A stretch of 64,000 nt of DNA from Bin55 sp965199895. GTDB lineage: Bacteria; Pseudomonadota; Gammaproteobacteria; Pseudomonadales; Azotimanducaceae. A program made the translations under genes and the position numbers. The notes under the pieces were generated by a model. The model worked only from the letters and a program-made list of their open reading frames with translations. It was not told the DNA's origin and made no database searches. Shown one piece after another: positions 16,892 through 25,368 of the stretch; within the stretch, counting starts at the first letter, position 1; each line of letters opens with the position of its first letter. The DNA lies in contig CBDATJ010000010.1 of the NCBI GenBank assembly GCA_965199895.1, forward strand, positions 1-64,000. The letters are read 5' to 3'.

Positions 16892-17538
16892 ATATTGAAT
16901 ATCTTCTTGACAAACGGAATGGTAATTTCTTTCTTCTCGCGTATCAGTGATGCCTGATCTAGCTTGTCAACTATTCGGATAAGTTCTGTTTGAGTGCGGG
17001 GAACGTGACGGACCAGGAAGTTTGAAACTTCAGTGGTCAGTGAAAATCCTCGATGTTCGACTAGTTCCTGCAAAAACACTATCTTTTGATCATCCGGAAC
17101 CGGCAAAACACGATAGCGATACAAGGCACACATTCGAGATTTCAGATCGGGCAACGCAAAATCAGTGTGCTCAACGCTTTGCTTAGCTGTAACTACCAGT
17201 CTATTCTCAGCCAAGCGCAGCTCTTCAAAGAGCCCGAAGATGGATCGTTCCTGCTGTAGGTCTCCCAACCAAGATTCAATGTCATCGATGATCACTAAAT
17301 TGAATTGAGCTAACCCACTCAATTCATAAGATGGATCAACTACGATAATGGATTGTTCAACTTCCGACACCAAAATGTGAACCAAATGAGTCTTACCCAC
17401 TCCAGGTTCACCGAATAGCCAAAGGTTGCGGTTGGATTCGAGGACATCAAACAGTCCATCGTTAACCCCCTCACGAAATCGAGAACGAGGATAGAGATCG
17501 CGCGGTTGCAGCGAAAGTATCGAGGGAGTTCCGATCAT
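16888..17538 (-). CDS. hda: DnaA regulatory inactivator Hda
   Basis: Hda joins the DNA sliding clamp to DnaA and stimulates hydrolysis of DnaA-bound ATP, preventing re-initiation of replication. This 216-residue AAA+ protein has the Walker A GEPGVGKTH (about 44-52), Walker B LVIIDDIESW, and a sensor-2-type helix region near the end. E. coli Hda has 233 residues. The N-terminal clamp-binding peptide of known Hda proteins (QLxLPL-like) is not clear here; only ILSLQP near residue 7-12 resembles it. It lies 3 bp after pgsA and overlaps murG by 4 bp, so the four minus-strand genes are probably one transcript. Confidence 0.85.
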   Translation of the reverse strand: MIGTPSILSLQPRDLYPRSRFREGVNDGLFDVLESNRNLWLFGEPGVGKTHLVHILVSEVEQSIIVVDPSYELSGLAQFNLVIIDDIESWLGDLQQERSIFGLFEELRLAENRLVVTAKQSVEHTDFALPDLKSRMCALYRYRVLPVPDDQKIVFLQELVEHRGFSLTTEVSNFLVRHVPRTQTELIRIVDKLDQASLIREKKEITIPFVKKIFNI

Positions 17539-17541
17539 CCG

Positions 17542-18111
17542 TTAGTTATTTCGCTCAGCAAGCAGCCTTAGTGCTTTGGTTCCCCAAACTCGAACGTAAT
17601 CTAATCCCGATGCAATAGTAAGAATTGCACACATCCAAAACAATAGAGGTTCAAGAAGCATTTTAGCGAGATCGGTACCTACCAGATCGGTCATGCTGTA
17701 GATTAAAGCCAGTACTAATAACACAAGCACATAAGTGTTAACTTTGCTGATAAAAGTAGGTTCAACATCCAACTGTTTTAGAACTAATCGATAGACTACC
17801 AGCCCTCCCAAGATGAGGACCTCACGAGAAAAAACAATCATCGCTAGCCAGGTAGGGATGTGACCTTGCACCCAAAGAACCAAGAATGTTCCCGCAAAAG
17901 TGACTTTGTCAGCTATGGGATCTACCAGTCGACCAAAACGGGATGTCCAATCGAATTTTCTTGCAAATAATCCGTCAGCAAAGTCAGTTAAACCTGCAAC
18001 GATCATCAGCAACAACACATAGAGCCAATGTTCGGCGAAGATGCAGTAGACGATGGGTGCAAATAACAACAGTCGTGAAATTGTGAGGATGTTGGGAATC
18101 TGAGAAATCAT
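17542..18111 (-). CDS. pgsA: CDP-diacylglycerol--glycerol-3-phosphate 3-phosphatidyltransferase-type enzyme
   Basis: A CDP-alcohol phosphatidyltransferase of 189 residues with about five to six membrane spans. The family motif DGx2ARx8Gx3Dx3D is complete: DGLFAR, eight residues, then GRLVDPIAD (about 46-71). It most likely makes phosphatidylglycerophosphate, the first committed step to phosphatidylglycerol. Other members of the family use different alcohols, so substrate is inferred. Its place between DUF2066 and hda is a recurring gammaproteobacterial arrangement. Its start overlaps the upstream DUF2066 stop by 4 bp. Confidence 0.85.
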   Translation of the reverse strand: MISQIPNILTISRLLLFAPIVYCIFAEHWLYVLLLMIVAGLTDFADGLFARKFDWTSRFGRLVDPIADKVTFAGTFLVLWVQGHIPTWLAMIVFSREVLILGGLVVYRLVLKQLDVEPTFISKVNTYVLVLLVLALIYSMTDLVGTDLAKMLLEPLLFWMCAILTIASGLDYVRVWGTKALRLLAERNN

Positions 18112-19163
18112 GGTTCATTAACCCAAAGATAGGATTGAATCACCTCATTGGACCCTAGCTTCCCGACTACATCAGTTGGAGTCACTTTCTGCTCGCTCAT
18201 TAATTGAAGGAACAAGTCTTGACTAGTCGGTGTGTGTACATCAAAAACTATGAAGCCATCATGGAAGGACACTACCTCGTGTCTGTCGATAAAATCATAA
18301 CTGTTCAAACTCTTCAAAATGGTTCCATAGGTTTGCACTGAACGCACCTCGGAGAACCCAATTCGGTAGACCGCTTCTTGTGTTCGGTCAATGGAGTAAT
18401 CTCTAGCGATTTGATCAACCACTAAATCCAAGGTCTGCAAAGGAACCTGGCTAAAGTCTTCGACGAGTTCCGTGTTGAATTTTTCTTCACCTTGATACCA
18501 AGTCGTTGCGTGTATCCATGGCCGACCTAGAGCATCGTCTAGAATGGTCGCTGCAACAATACAGTCATTTGCATACCGACTCGAAGCTTCTGCAATATCA
18601 ACCCAAAATCTCCCGTTTACTGATGAAGAGCGGACTAGTTTTAGGTCGTGAACATCCATCAGTGGAAGTACTAACCCTACTCCTCGTTCTTCTGCACGTT
18701 GATGTAATAGTGAAGAAATTTCGTCGCTATCTTGTAGCACACTATCATGGTCATCACCGACTTGGGTAAGCCATAACACGATGTTGGGTCGGTCTGACAT
18801 CCATATAGGCAGTTGTGCTCTTCTGAGTAAATCACGTACAGAGTTGCGATTAAACCGAGCAACCAATGCATCAGATTCTTCATAGTGCACGCTGTTGAGT
18901 GATTGAAATTCAAACTGTGACAAATAAACATTGATGTTTCGTTCCGCATCAATCAACAATGTTGATCGTGGGATATCGGTAAACCCGGTTAACCGAATCA
19001 GCAAAATTTGAAAGCTCTTATCTAGTGCTTCGGTAGCTTCTGTTTGCGTACGAGCTTGTATGGGGACAGTAACCTCATAAAGCCAATCTTCTGGTTCACT
19101 AATCGCTGGAGCAGCAAAGCAAAAGACCAAAATACACGCTGTGATTGAATGAACCCGATACAT
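18108..19163 (-). CDS. DUF2066 family protein, exported
   Basis: A 351-residue protein with an N-terminal signal peptide (hydrophobic core ITACILVFCFAAPAISE, about 7-23). Then comes the start of the DUF2066 domain (YEVTVPIQARTQTEATEALDKSF). A typical internal motif RPNIVLWL and the C-terminal WLNVNEP-like end are present. The molecular role of the family is not known. Position beside purM (divergent) and upstream of pgsA/hda is common in gammaproteobacteria and supports the call. It is the probable first gene of the minus-strand run DUF2066-pgsA-hda-murG. Confidence 0.8.
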   Translation of the reverse strand: MYRVHSITACILVFCFAAPAISEPEDWLYEVTVPIQARTQTEATEALDKSFQILLIRLTGFTDIPRSTLLIDAERNINVYLSQFEFQSLNSVHYEESDALVARFNRNSVRDLLRRAQLPIWMSDRPNIVLWLTQVGDDHDSVLQDSDEISSLLHQRAEERGVGLVLPLMDVHDLKLVRSSSVNGRFWVDIAEASSRYANDCIVAATILDDALGRPWIHATTWYQGEEKFNTELVEDFSQVPLQTLDLVVDQIARDYSIDRTQEAVYRIGFSEVRSVQTYGTILKSLNSYDFIDRHEVVSFHDGFIVFDVHTPTSQDLFLQLMSEQKVTPTDVVGKLGSNEVIQSYLWVNEP

Positions 19164-19285
19164 GAGACGGGGGTTGAGAGTGTGATATTCGTTAGTTTCC
19201 TTATCCTATTATCAGTCTGCGAGGTCAAATTGCCCTATTTCAGACTCGCCACCACGTTTTCACTCACAATTAACGACGGAAGCCA

Positions 19286-20317
19286 ATGGGACTAACTTAC
19301 GCCCAATCAGGGGTAGATATTGATGCCGGTCACCGCTTGATTGACAAGATTCACGACCCAATTAGTCAGTCTATGAGACCCGAAATATTAGGTGATGTTG
19401 GAGGTTTTGCAGCCCTAGCCACTTTACCCACTCACTACAAAGAACCGGTATTGGTATGCGGTACCGATGGTGTGGGAACCAAACTGCTGCTGGCAATTCA
19501 GCACGAGAAACACGATACTATCGGACAAGATCTGGTGGCTATGTGCGTGAACGATATTTTGGTCTATGGGGCGGAGCCTCTCATGTTTCTAGATTATTAC
19601 GCCACGGGCCTCCTAGATGTCGATATAGCCGCCAAGGTGATTGCGGGGATTGCTCGTGCATGTACTGAAGTCGGTTGTGCTCTAGCTGGGGGTGAAACTG
19701 CAGAACTACCCGGATTGTATCAGTCAAAAACCTATGACCTGGCGGGTTTCTGCGTAGGTGTTGTCGAACGATCTGCACTCAATTCAAGAGAGCACATTTC
19801 AAAGGGCGATGCAATCATTGGAATTGCAAGCAATGGACCTCACTCAAACGGTTATTCTCTGATCCGAAAACTCCTTGATCAGACTAAGCAGCTGCCAAAT
19901 GATAGGGTCATGCAGGAAATATTGTCCCCCACTCGCCTCTACACCCAATCCATCCTCAAAGTTGCGGATCAAACAACGGGAATGGCTCATATCACTGGGG
20001 GTGGTTTGATCGAAAATCCGATACGAATGCTTTCAGACGGTCTAGCCATAGAGTTCGAACTAAGTTCGTGGACTCAACCGGTGAGCTTTGAATGGATAAA
20101 TAGTGTAGGGCAGATTGAACCTTTGGAGATGTATAAGACGTTCAATTGTGGTTTGGGATTCATAATTGCGGTACGACCGAATCAGGTGGATGCAGTTTTG
20201 AAATCACTGATCGAGGCAGGTGAGGATGCTTGTGTGGTCGGTAGAGTGATTTCTGACAATTCAACTGCGAGAGGGAACACACTGGTTACCAGTAAATCGA
20301 GTACTGAAATGAATTGA
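19286..20317 (+). CDS. purM: Phosphoribosylformylglycinamidine cyclo-ligase (AIR synthetase)
   Basis: Closes the imidazole ring in purine synthesis: FGAM + ATP gives AIR. It has 343 residues, the normal size. Motifs are LTYAQSGVDIDAG at the N-terminus, GTDGVGTKL (substrate binding), DLVAMCVNDI, LAGGETAELPG and HITGGGLIEN. The start ATG 19286 gives the conserved N-terminus. The gene is divergent from DUF2066 with a 122 bp gap that probably holds both promoters. The common partner purN does not follow; downstream is a 1.3 kb region without genes. Confidence 0.95.
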   Translation: MGLTYAQSGVDIDAGHRLIDKIHDPISQSMRPEILGDVGGFAALATLPTHYKEPVLVCGTDGVGTKLLLAIQHEKHDTIGQDLVAMCVNDILVYGAEPLMFLDYYATGLLDVDIAAKVIAGIARACTEVGCALAGGETAELPGLYQSKTYDLAGFCVGVVERSALNSREHISKGDAIIGIASNGPHSNGYSLIRKLLDQTKQLPNDRVMQEILSPTRLYTQSILKVADQTTGMAHITGGGLIENPIRMLSDGLAIEFELSSWTQPVSFEWINSVGQIEPLEMYKTFNCGLGFIIAVRPNQVDAVLKSLIEAGEDACVVGRVISDNSTARGNTLVTSKSSTEMN

Positions 20318-21623
20318 ACGTAGAAGACCAAGAGCCAAGAGCGTAGTGTTGGGAAATTGCACTCACGAATCAAACCAGCGAATCACAAGAACCTGTTCAG
20401 GGTGATCCGATAAATTCATATCTGGCGTGCATGGCAATTGACTCTGGAGATGAAAAACTGATAAAAAGTACCTGCAGCATTTATTACAAGTGATTCACTG
20501 TAAGTCACTATTTAATCTGATGATGGATGCGAATATTGGGTTTAGTGTACCGAAATGAAATCGTCTGGACATAAAAGGTGGAGCATTGACGCATCAAAGT
20601 TCTACGCTCACAAGAAGACGATACCATTCACTTGATAGAAAATCTGACAACTATGAGTTTCAAAACAAGACAAAAACACTCTCCGCACTAATGAGAAGAT
20701 GTTGGAGATATCTTAAAAGTGATAGAAAAACTGTTGTATGTCTTATCAAAGCATAGAAGCTGAAAAGCTAACATGTAAACGGATAGTCAATAAATTAGGA
20801 AGATCACCTAGAAAGGATGATGTCGCATTTGAATGTAAACCGGTCTGATCTATAAAGTTTGGGAGAATTCCCGCAATCCGAATATTCCTCAGTACAAGAA
20901 ATCTACTGGATAACCAACCCAAACCCAAAAAACTCAGATCTCCGCCCAGTTCATTAAATCATGTCAAATGAAAACGATGTCGTCTTTGATCCCTTCTCCC
21001 TTCTGTGGATGTGCAACCACTGGTATAGCTGCTAACGAGTGGGTCAAAAAATTGGCTTAGTTGCGACTCTCAGTGATTTACCGGGAGTTAATAAAAAGGC
21101 GAATGAAAATGAACGCGGACTATTTTAGACGGAGAGATTTGGAACAAAATTCCTAAACGATCCAATGCTGACATGTCTCAAGAAGAACGATGGGTATGGT
21201 GGCATCAAGTCGCTCAAGTACAACTCACCATAGTTCAAATATAACTAATCTCATACTAGCACTCATAGTTCTCGATGGTCTTCGTAGTGGACCTATACGC
21301 CCCGAGCCATTCGAGGTTCATGAGAAAGACAAACTAGCTCTGAGAACTGAAAGCTAGTGCTTAATGCAGGAGGAATTTGAGGGGTTGAGAAATTCAAAGA
21401 GCACAACTGAGAGCTTCTTGATTTTTCGGTGACTTATTTGTGGTGATTCAACATCACGTGGGTGGCTGTCTGGACCAACCTAGTGATGTGAACATATCTT
21501 GGAGAACGATTAGGAAAGTGATCTCAGAAAGCATCGGAACTAGGAAATCTATGAGATGAACAGTGCTCTGCATTTCGAACTATTTCAGCCTAAGAATACG
21601 ACAATAACTGAAAGAGTAGACTC
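20318..21623. other. Gene desert of 1.3 kb
   Basis: No open frame of more than about 60 codons, and none with a convincing ribosome-binding site. Short protein-like stretches occur in changing frames, for example around 20960-21020 and 21100-21240, interrupted by stops, as expected of decayed genes. I see no tRNA T-arm with a matching acceptor, and no conserved RNase P, SRP or tmRNA segment. purN, the frequent neighbour of purM, could have been lost from here, but I cannot recognise remnants. Confidence 0.5.
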
Positions 21624-23234
21624 CTATTCCGAGTACCAGTTTAACAGGGTATTGGGGTCCACAAAGTCGTGTTGTTTAAGCTCTATGATAGTTGGCCCAC
21701 TAGTTGCATAAGCTCGTTCAAGTGCATGACCTAGTTCCGAAACATTGGTCGGTTGGGCATATTTCATGCGAAAAGAGTTCGCTAAGAGTTGATAGTCTGG
21801 AGCTTGTGGGGACCGAAAAAATCGTTTCACTGAAATAGCATCAACAGCTTTGTCGATTTCTTCAAATGCTTCATTGTTCCAAACCAAAAACGGTATCACT
21901 AAACCCAGTTGTTGAGCTGTGAGCATCTCGGTTAAGGTGAAATTTGCTCCACCGTCGCCTATCAAACAGCTCACCCGTGAACTCCCACGTGCGATTTTTG
22001 CACCAATTGCAGCAGGGATCGCATACCCAAGTGTTCCAAACCCCGTCGCGCTATGAAAATAACCTCTAGGTTTATTTGGTTCATACAACCAATGAGCATA
22101 GTAATTGGGTTGCGCTGAATCTCCAACCAAAACATCCGTGTGATCTCGTACACAGTTCAATAATTGCAGCATCCCATCATGGTAGTGTGTACTCTGTACA
22201 GTTTGATTGCGGAGTTGCTCAACTCGTACTGCACCTGATTCCTCCCGTGGGTTGAGGCCTAGTCGATCCGAGAGTATTCCTAATACTTCTTTTGAGTCTC
22301 CAACAATACCCACGTCTGCATGCCTATTGCTATGAATCTGAAACTTATCGATGTCTATCCGAATGAGAAACTTGATGGGAAGCTCTTCACCTAAAAAGAA
22401 AAAGTCGAAATCAGTCTCTCCCAACTCAGTCCCTACCGCTACCACAACATCAGCTTCAGCGATGAATGCTCGAACTTCAGGCAACGATGGACTAGATCCA
22501 ACATGAAGCGGGTGTGAAGGTGGTAAGATGCCTTTGGCGTTGGTAGTGTTGATAACCGGTGCATCGATCAATTCAGCAAACTTACAAAGCTCGCGTTGAG
22601 CATTGACCACCCCTCCCCCAGCTATGATGAGGGGTGATGTTGAGGTTTTTATTGACTGAACCGCTTGTTGCAGTCTTTCGTTGGAAAATGGGTCAGGTGA
22701 TCCTTCATCTATAGCCTCCTGAGTATCCGATGGTATTACGGAGTCGTTCATGATCAAGAGCGGGATTTCAATGTGCACGGGTCCGGGTCTCACTCCAACA
22801 AAATTGTCTGTCAGGAATTGCCCCACACTAGAGACCGTATCCGCTGATAACCTTGTGTGAGCTCTACAAATCTCTCTAGAAATACTGGCTTGACCCGGTA
22901 GTTCATGCAACATACCCATACGGTTCGGTCGAACGCAAGGGGTCACAACCAGCATGGGTACAGAATCCGAATAAGCTTGCGCAATACCCGTAGACGCATT
23001 CAAGAAACCCGGTCCATCTATGAGTAGACATCCTGCAATCTCTCCAGAACAGCGAGCATAGCCATCAGCCATGAACGCAGCACTCTGCTCATGTCGAACT
23101 GTGACTTGGCGCACATCTAGTTTTTGAAGTGCCTCATATAAAGGCAGGTTGTGGTGCCCTGGTATACCAAAAAAAACTGATATCCCCCACTCTGAAGCGG
23201 TTCTCAGGACTGCTTCACACGTATTCACCGTCAC
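21624..23234 (-). CDS. Thiamine-diphosphate-dependent decarboxylase, AruI-like
   Basis: A 536-residue enzyme of the acetolactate synthase/pyruvate decarboxylase superfamily. The N-terminal domain carries the catalytic glutamate in VRHEQSAAFMADGYAR (about residue 48). The C-terminal domain has the ThDP/Mg motif IGDGGANF followed 20-odd residues later by WNN. The FGIPGHHNLPLYEAL beginning and HELPGQ segment resemble proteins named 5-guanidino-2-oxopentanoate decarboxylase (AruI, arginine transaminase pathway). No aruH-type aminotransferase is next to it, so the substrate stays open. Acetolactate synthase is less likely because no small subunit is present and the FAD-site residues are not evident. 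Confidence 0.75.
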   Translation of the reverse strand: MTVNTCEAVLRTASEWGISVFFGIPGHHNLPLYEALQKLDVRQVTVRHEQSAAFMADGYARCSGEIAGCLLIDGPGFLNASTGIAQAYSDSVPMLVVTPCVRPNRMGMLHELPGQASISREICRAHTRLSADTVSSVGQFLTDNFVGVRPGPVHIEIPLLIMNDSVIPSDTQEAIDEGSPDPFSNERLQQAVQSIKTSTSPLIIAGGGVVNAQRELCKFAELIDAPVINTTNAKGILPPSHPLHVGSSPSLPEVRAFIAEADVVVAVGTELGETDFDFFFLGEELPIKFLIRIDIDKFQIHSNRHADVGIVGDSKEVLGILSDRLGLNPREESGAVRVEQLRNQTVQSTHYHDGMLQLLNCVRDHTDVLVGDSAQPNYYAHWLYEPNKPRGYFHSATGFGTLGYAIPAAIGAKIARGSSRVSCLIGDGGANFTLTEMLTAQQLGLVIPFLVWNNEAFEEIDKAVDAISVKRFFRSPQAPDYQLLANSFRMKYAQPTNVSELGHALERAYATSGPTIIELKQHDFVDPNTLLNWYSE

Positions 23235-23418
23235 CCTCCTAGCTTGTTGACTCAGTAATCACAGAGCCTAGGTCGAACTATTGATTGACCACTGAAACGA
23301 TCTATGTGATGATAGTTTACTAGGATTTCACTTATGTTCAACTCACCAACTCTATAGGGGTCGGATGATGGTTGAAATTTAGTGTCCTGGTCGGTGTTTT
23401 TGACTAGTACTGATCTAT

Positions 23419-24378
23419 TTATTCCCTAGGAAGCAAGCTAGGGATCACCAACTCAATTCGTGAAGTGTTTTCATCGTCTGGAGATAACGGCCCAACACCA
23501 AATGCAACCAATGTCAACCCTGCCTCAGTCAGTACATCCGCAACTGTTTGAGCTCGTTGGGTCGATTCTTCCAATAAGTCGTCTGCCGTTAGATCACCGT
23601 AGATATGACAGACAACGTAGATAGTCTCATCGATAAAGGTCTGCAAATCAGATTTGGCCATCTGAGTGAGTGATTCCACTGCAGAAGCAGTAAGAGTTCC
23701 GGTTTGGTTAAATTCAACATCTTCTAATACCGTTACTCCATCTCGTAACAGAATCTCTTCAATATCTTGGCCGGTAGTTAAATTCACTGGCTTGTCTGGT
23801 TGAATCTCTGTGACGTGTGCGTAAATGGTCCCCGTTCCTCTTTCAATGACATAAACTGAAACCAATGTGGTTTGTCCGTCTTGTTCCAGTGAGCCTGCCA
23901 AATACGACTGACGTTGGTTTGCAGTTGCTAACAGTCGTTGATCAAAAATCTCACTTGCCCAAATCGTAGCACGTCCGCATTCACGCCCCTCACATTCGAA
24001 TACTAAATCTGTATCCCTGACTTGTAGTTGATTACGAAACCAATCCATCACTTCTATTCGATCTAAGTCTTCGGGCATTTCATAGGTACGAGAATTAGCG
24101 AATCCTGTCCCTCTCACCATTCCTTCGGAAACAACATCTCTCCGTATTCGATCCACTGGTGCAACGATAAACACGAATGCAGAAGTCGACTCACCCGAGC
24201 TCTCTTCTACTTCTAGAGTGGCACGAGGATGCGCTGGTACTGTCGGTTCCTGGGCAAGAACTGAAATTCCCCAGAACAAACCAATCAACCATAGTCCGTA
24301 AAACACAACGGGACACAACAACCGCAGGTTAACATAACGGTTGACTTGAGGACTACCGAGTGGCAAATTCAACATCAT
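23419..24378 (-). CDS. DUF4892 family exported protein
   Basis: A 319-residue protein. The signal-anchor or signal peptide at about 20-42 is followed by the DUF4892 core with FECEGRECGRATIWASEIF (about 126-146) and a DQR...QSYLAG stretch. The C-terminal third (LTASAVESLTQMAKSDLQ..., ADVLTEAGL, IELVIPS) resembles an OmpA-like fold seen in some relatives, which would bind peptidoglycan; this part is inferred. It overlaps the end of gpsA by 26 bp, so the two are transcribed together. Function unknown; probably an envelope protein. Confidence 0.75.
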   Translation of the reverse strand: MMLNLPLGSPQVNRYVNLRLLCPVVFYGLWLIGLFWGISVLAQEPTVPAHPRATLEVEESSGESTSAFVFIVAPVDRIRRDVVSEGMVRGTGFANSRTYEMPEDLDRIEVMDWFRNQLQVRDTDLVFECEGRECGRATIWASEIFDQRLLATANQRQSYLAGSLEQDGQTTLVSVYVIERGTGTIYAHVTEIQPDKPVNLTTGQDIEEILLRDGVTVLEDVEFNQTGTLTASAVESLTQMAKSDLQTFIDETIYVVCHIYGDLTADDLLEESTQRAQTVADVLTEAGLTLVAFGVGPLSPDDENTSRIELVIPSLLPRE

Positions 24379-25357
24379 CTCGTTGTTCTCCTTCCATTAG
24401 TGCTACGATTGTAGTGTGAATATCGTCACCCAAAATCAACACACGATACAGTGCGTCGACCAGTGGCATGTACAACTCCATGCTTTGTTTCTGTTTGTAG
24501 ACAGCTACAAGTGTATTCACACCCTCAGCAAGTTTACCCACCTTATCCTGTGCTTGTTCGAGAGTTAACCCTGAAGCTATTTGGTAACCCACTTGGTAAT
24601 TTCGTGAATAAGGTGAAGTACAGGTTGCAACCAAGTCGCCCACTCCCGCTAACCCTAGGAAGGTGTAGGGGTTTCCTTTCAATTCTTGAGCAAATCGACT
24701 CATTTCGACCAGTCCACGAGTGATAACTAGGGAAACTGCATTCTGTCCCACGTTTAGTCCGTTTGCAATACCACAAATCAGGGCATAAATGTTCTTCAGT
24801 GCTCCACCCAGCTCTACCCCGTATACATCGGAACTAGAGTAAACACGAAATGTGCTGCAGCTCAATCGATCTTGGACGCACCGGCGTAAATCGGGATCCT
24901 CACTTGCAATGACGGTACCTGCAAACTTTCCTTCCGCAATTTCAGCTGCTAGATTGGGACCACTCAGTACTCCTGTCGAACAAGGTGGCAATTCCTGGTC
25001 GAGGATTTCACTCATCAGACTAAAAGTGTCTTGTTCGACCCCTTTGGTTGCACTCACGGTATATGTTCCACGTGGAACATACTCACTCACTTGCCTGGCA
25101 ACCCCTCTAAACGAGTCACTAGGAATCGTAAAGAAAATGAGGTCACTTTTTGCAACTGCAGCTTTCATGTCTACAGTCGGAACCACATTTAAATGCAACG
25201 GATGTCCCGGCAAATATCGCCGGTTCTCGTGATGTTGCTGAATATCCTTTAGTTGCTCTTCATCACGCATCCACAAGTAAGTGACCGCACCATTTGCCGC
25301 TACGATGTTGGCAATTACAGTACCAAAATTTCCTGCACCGATGACAGCAATCGACAT
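24353..25357 (-). CDS. gpsA: Glycerol-3-phosphate dehydrogenase [NAD(P)+]
   Basis: Reduces dihydroxyacetone phosphate to sn-glycerol-3-phosphate, the backbone for phospholipid synthesis, in the cytoplasm. It has 334 residues. The dinucleotide-binding GAGNFGT is at 7-13. The GVLSGPNLAAEIA motif and catalytic-lysine region ELGGALKNIYALICGIANGL follow, then GLAGVGDLVATCTS and SRNYQVG. It starts 11 bp downstream of the htpG stop and overlaps the DUF4892 gene at its 3' end, so htpG-gpsA-DUF4892 may form one transcript. Confidence 0.95.
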   Translation of the reverse strand: MSIAVIGAGNFGTVIANIVAANGAVTYLWMRDEEQLKDIQQHHENRRYLPGHPLHLNVVPTVDMKAAVAKSDLIFFTIPSDSFRGVARQVSEYVPRGTYTVSATKGVEQDTFSLMSEILDQELPPCSTGVLSGPNLAAEIAEGKFAGTVIASEDPDLRRCVQDRLSCSTFRVYSSSDVYGVELGGALKNIYALICGIANGLNVGQNAVSLVITRGLVEMSRFAQELKGNPYTFLGLAGVGDLVATCTSPYSRNYQVGYQIASGLTLEQAQDKVGKLAEGVNTLVAVYKQKQSMELYMPLVDALYRVLILGDDIHTTIVALMEGEQRDDVEFATR

Positions 25358-25368
25358 CTCAAATCCGC

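Noticed and set aside
20318..21623. tRNA or other RNA gene in the deserts
   Set aside because: T-loop-like TTCAAAT strings (for example near 21233) lack a pairing stem and acceptor; no conserved RNase P, SRP or tmRNA core seen.
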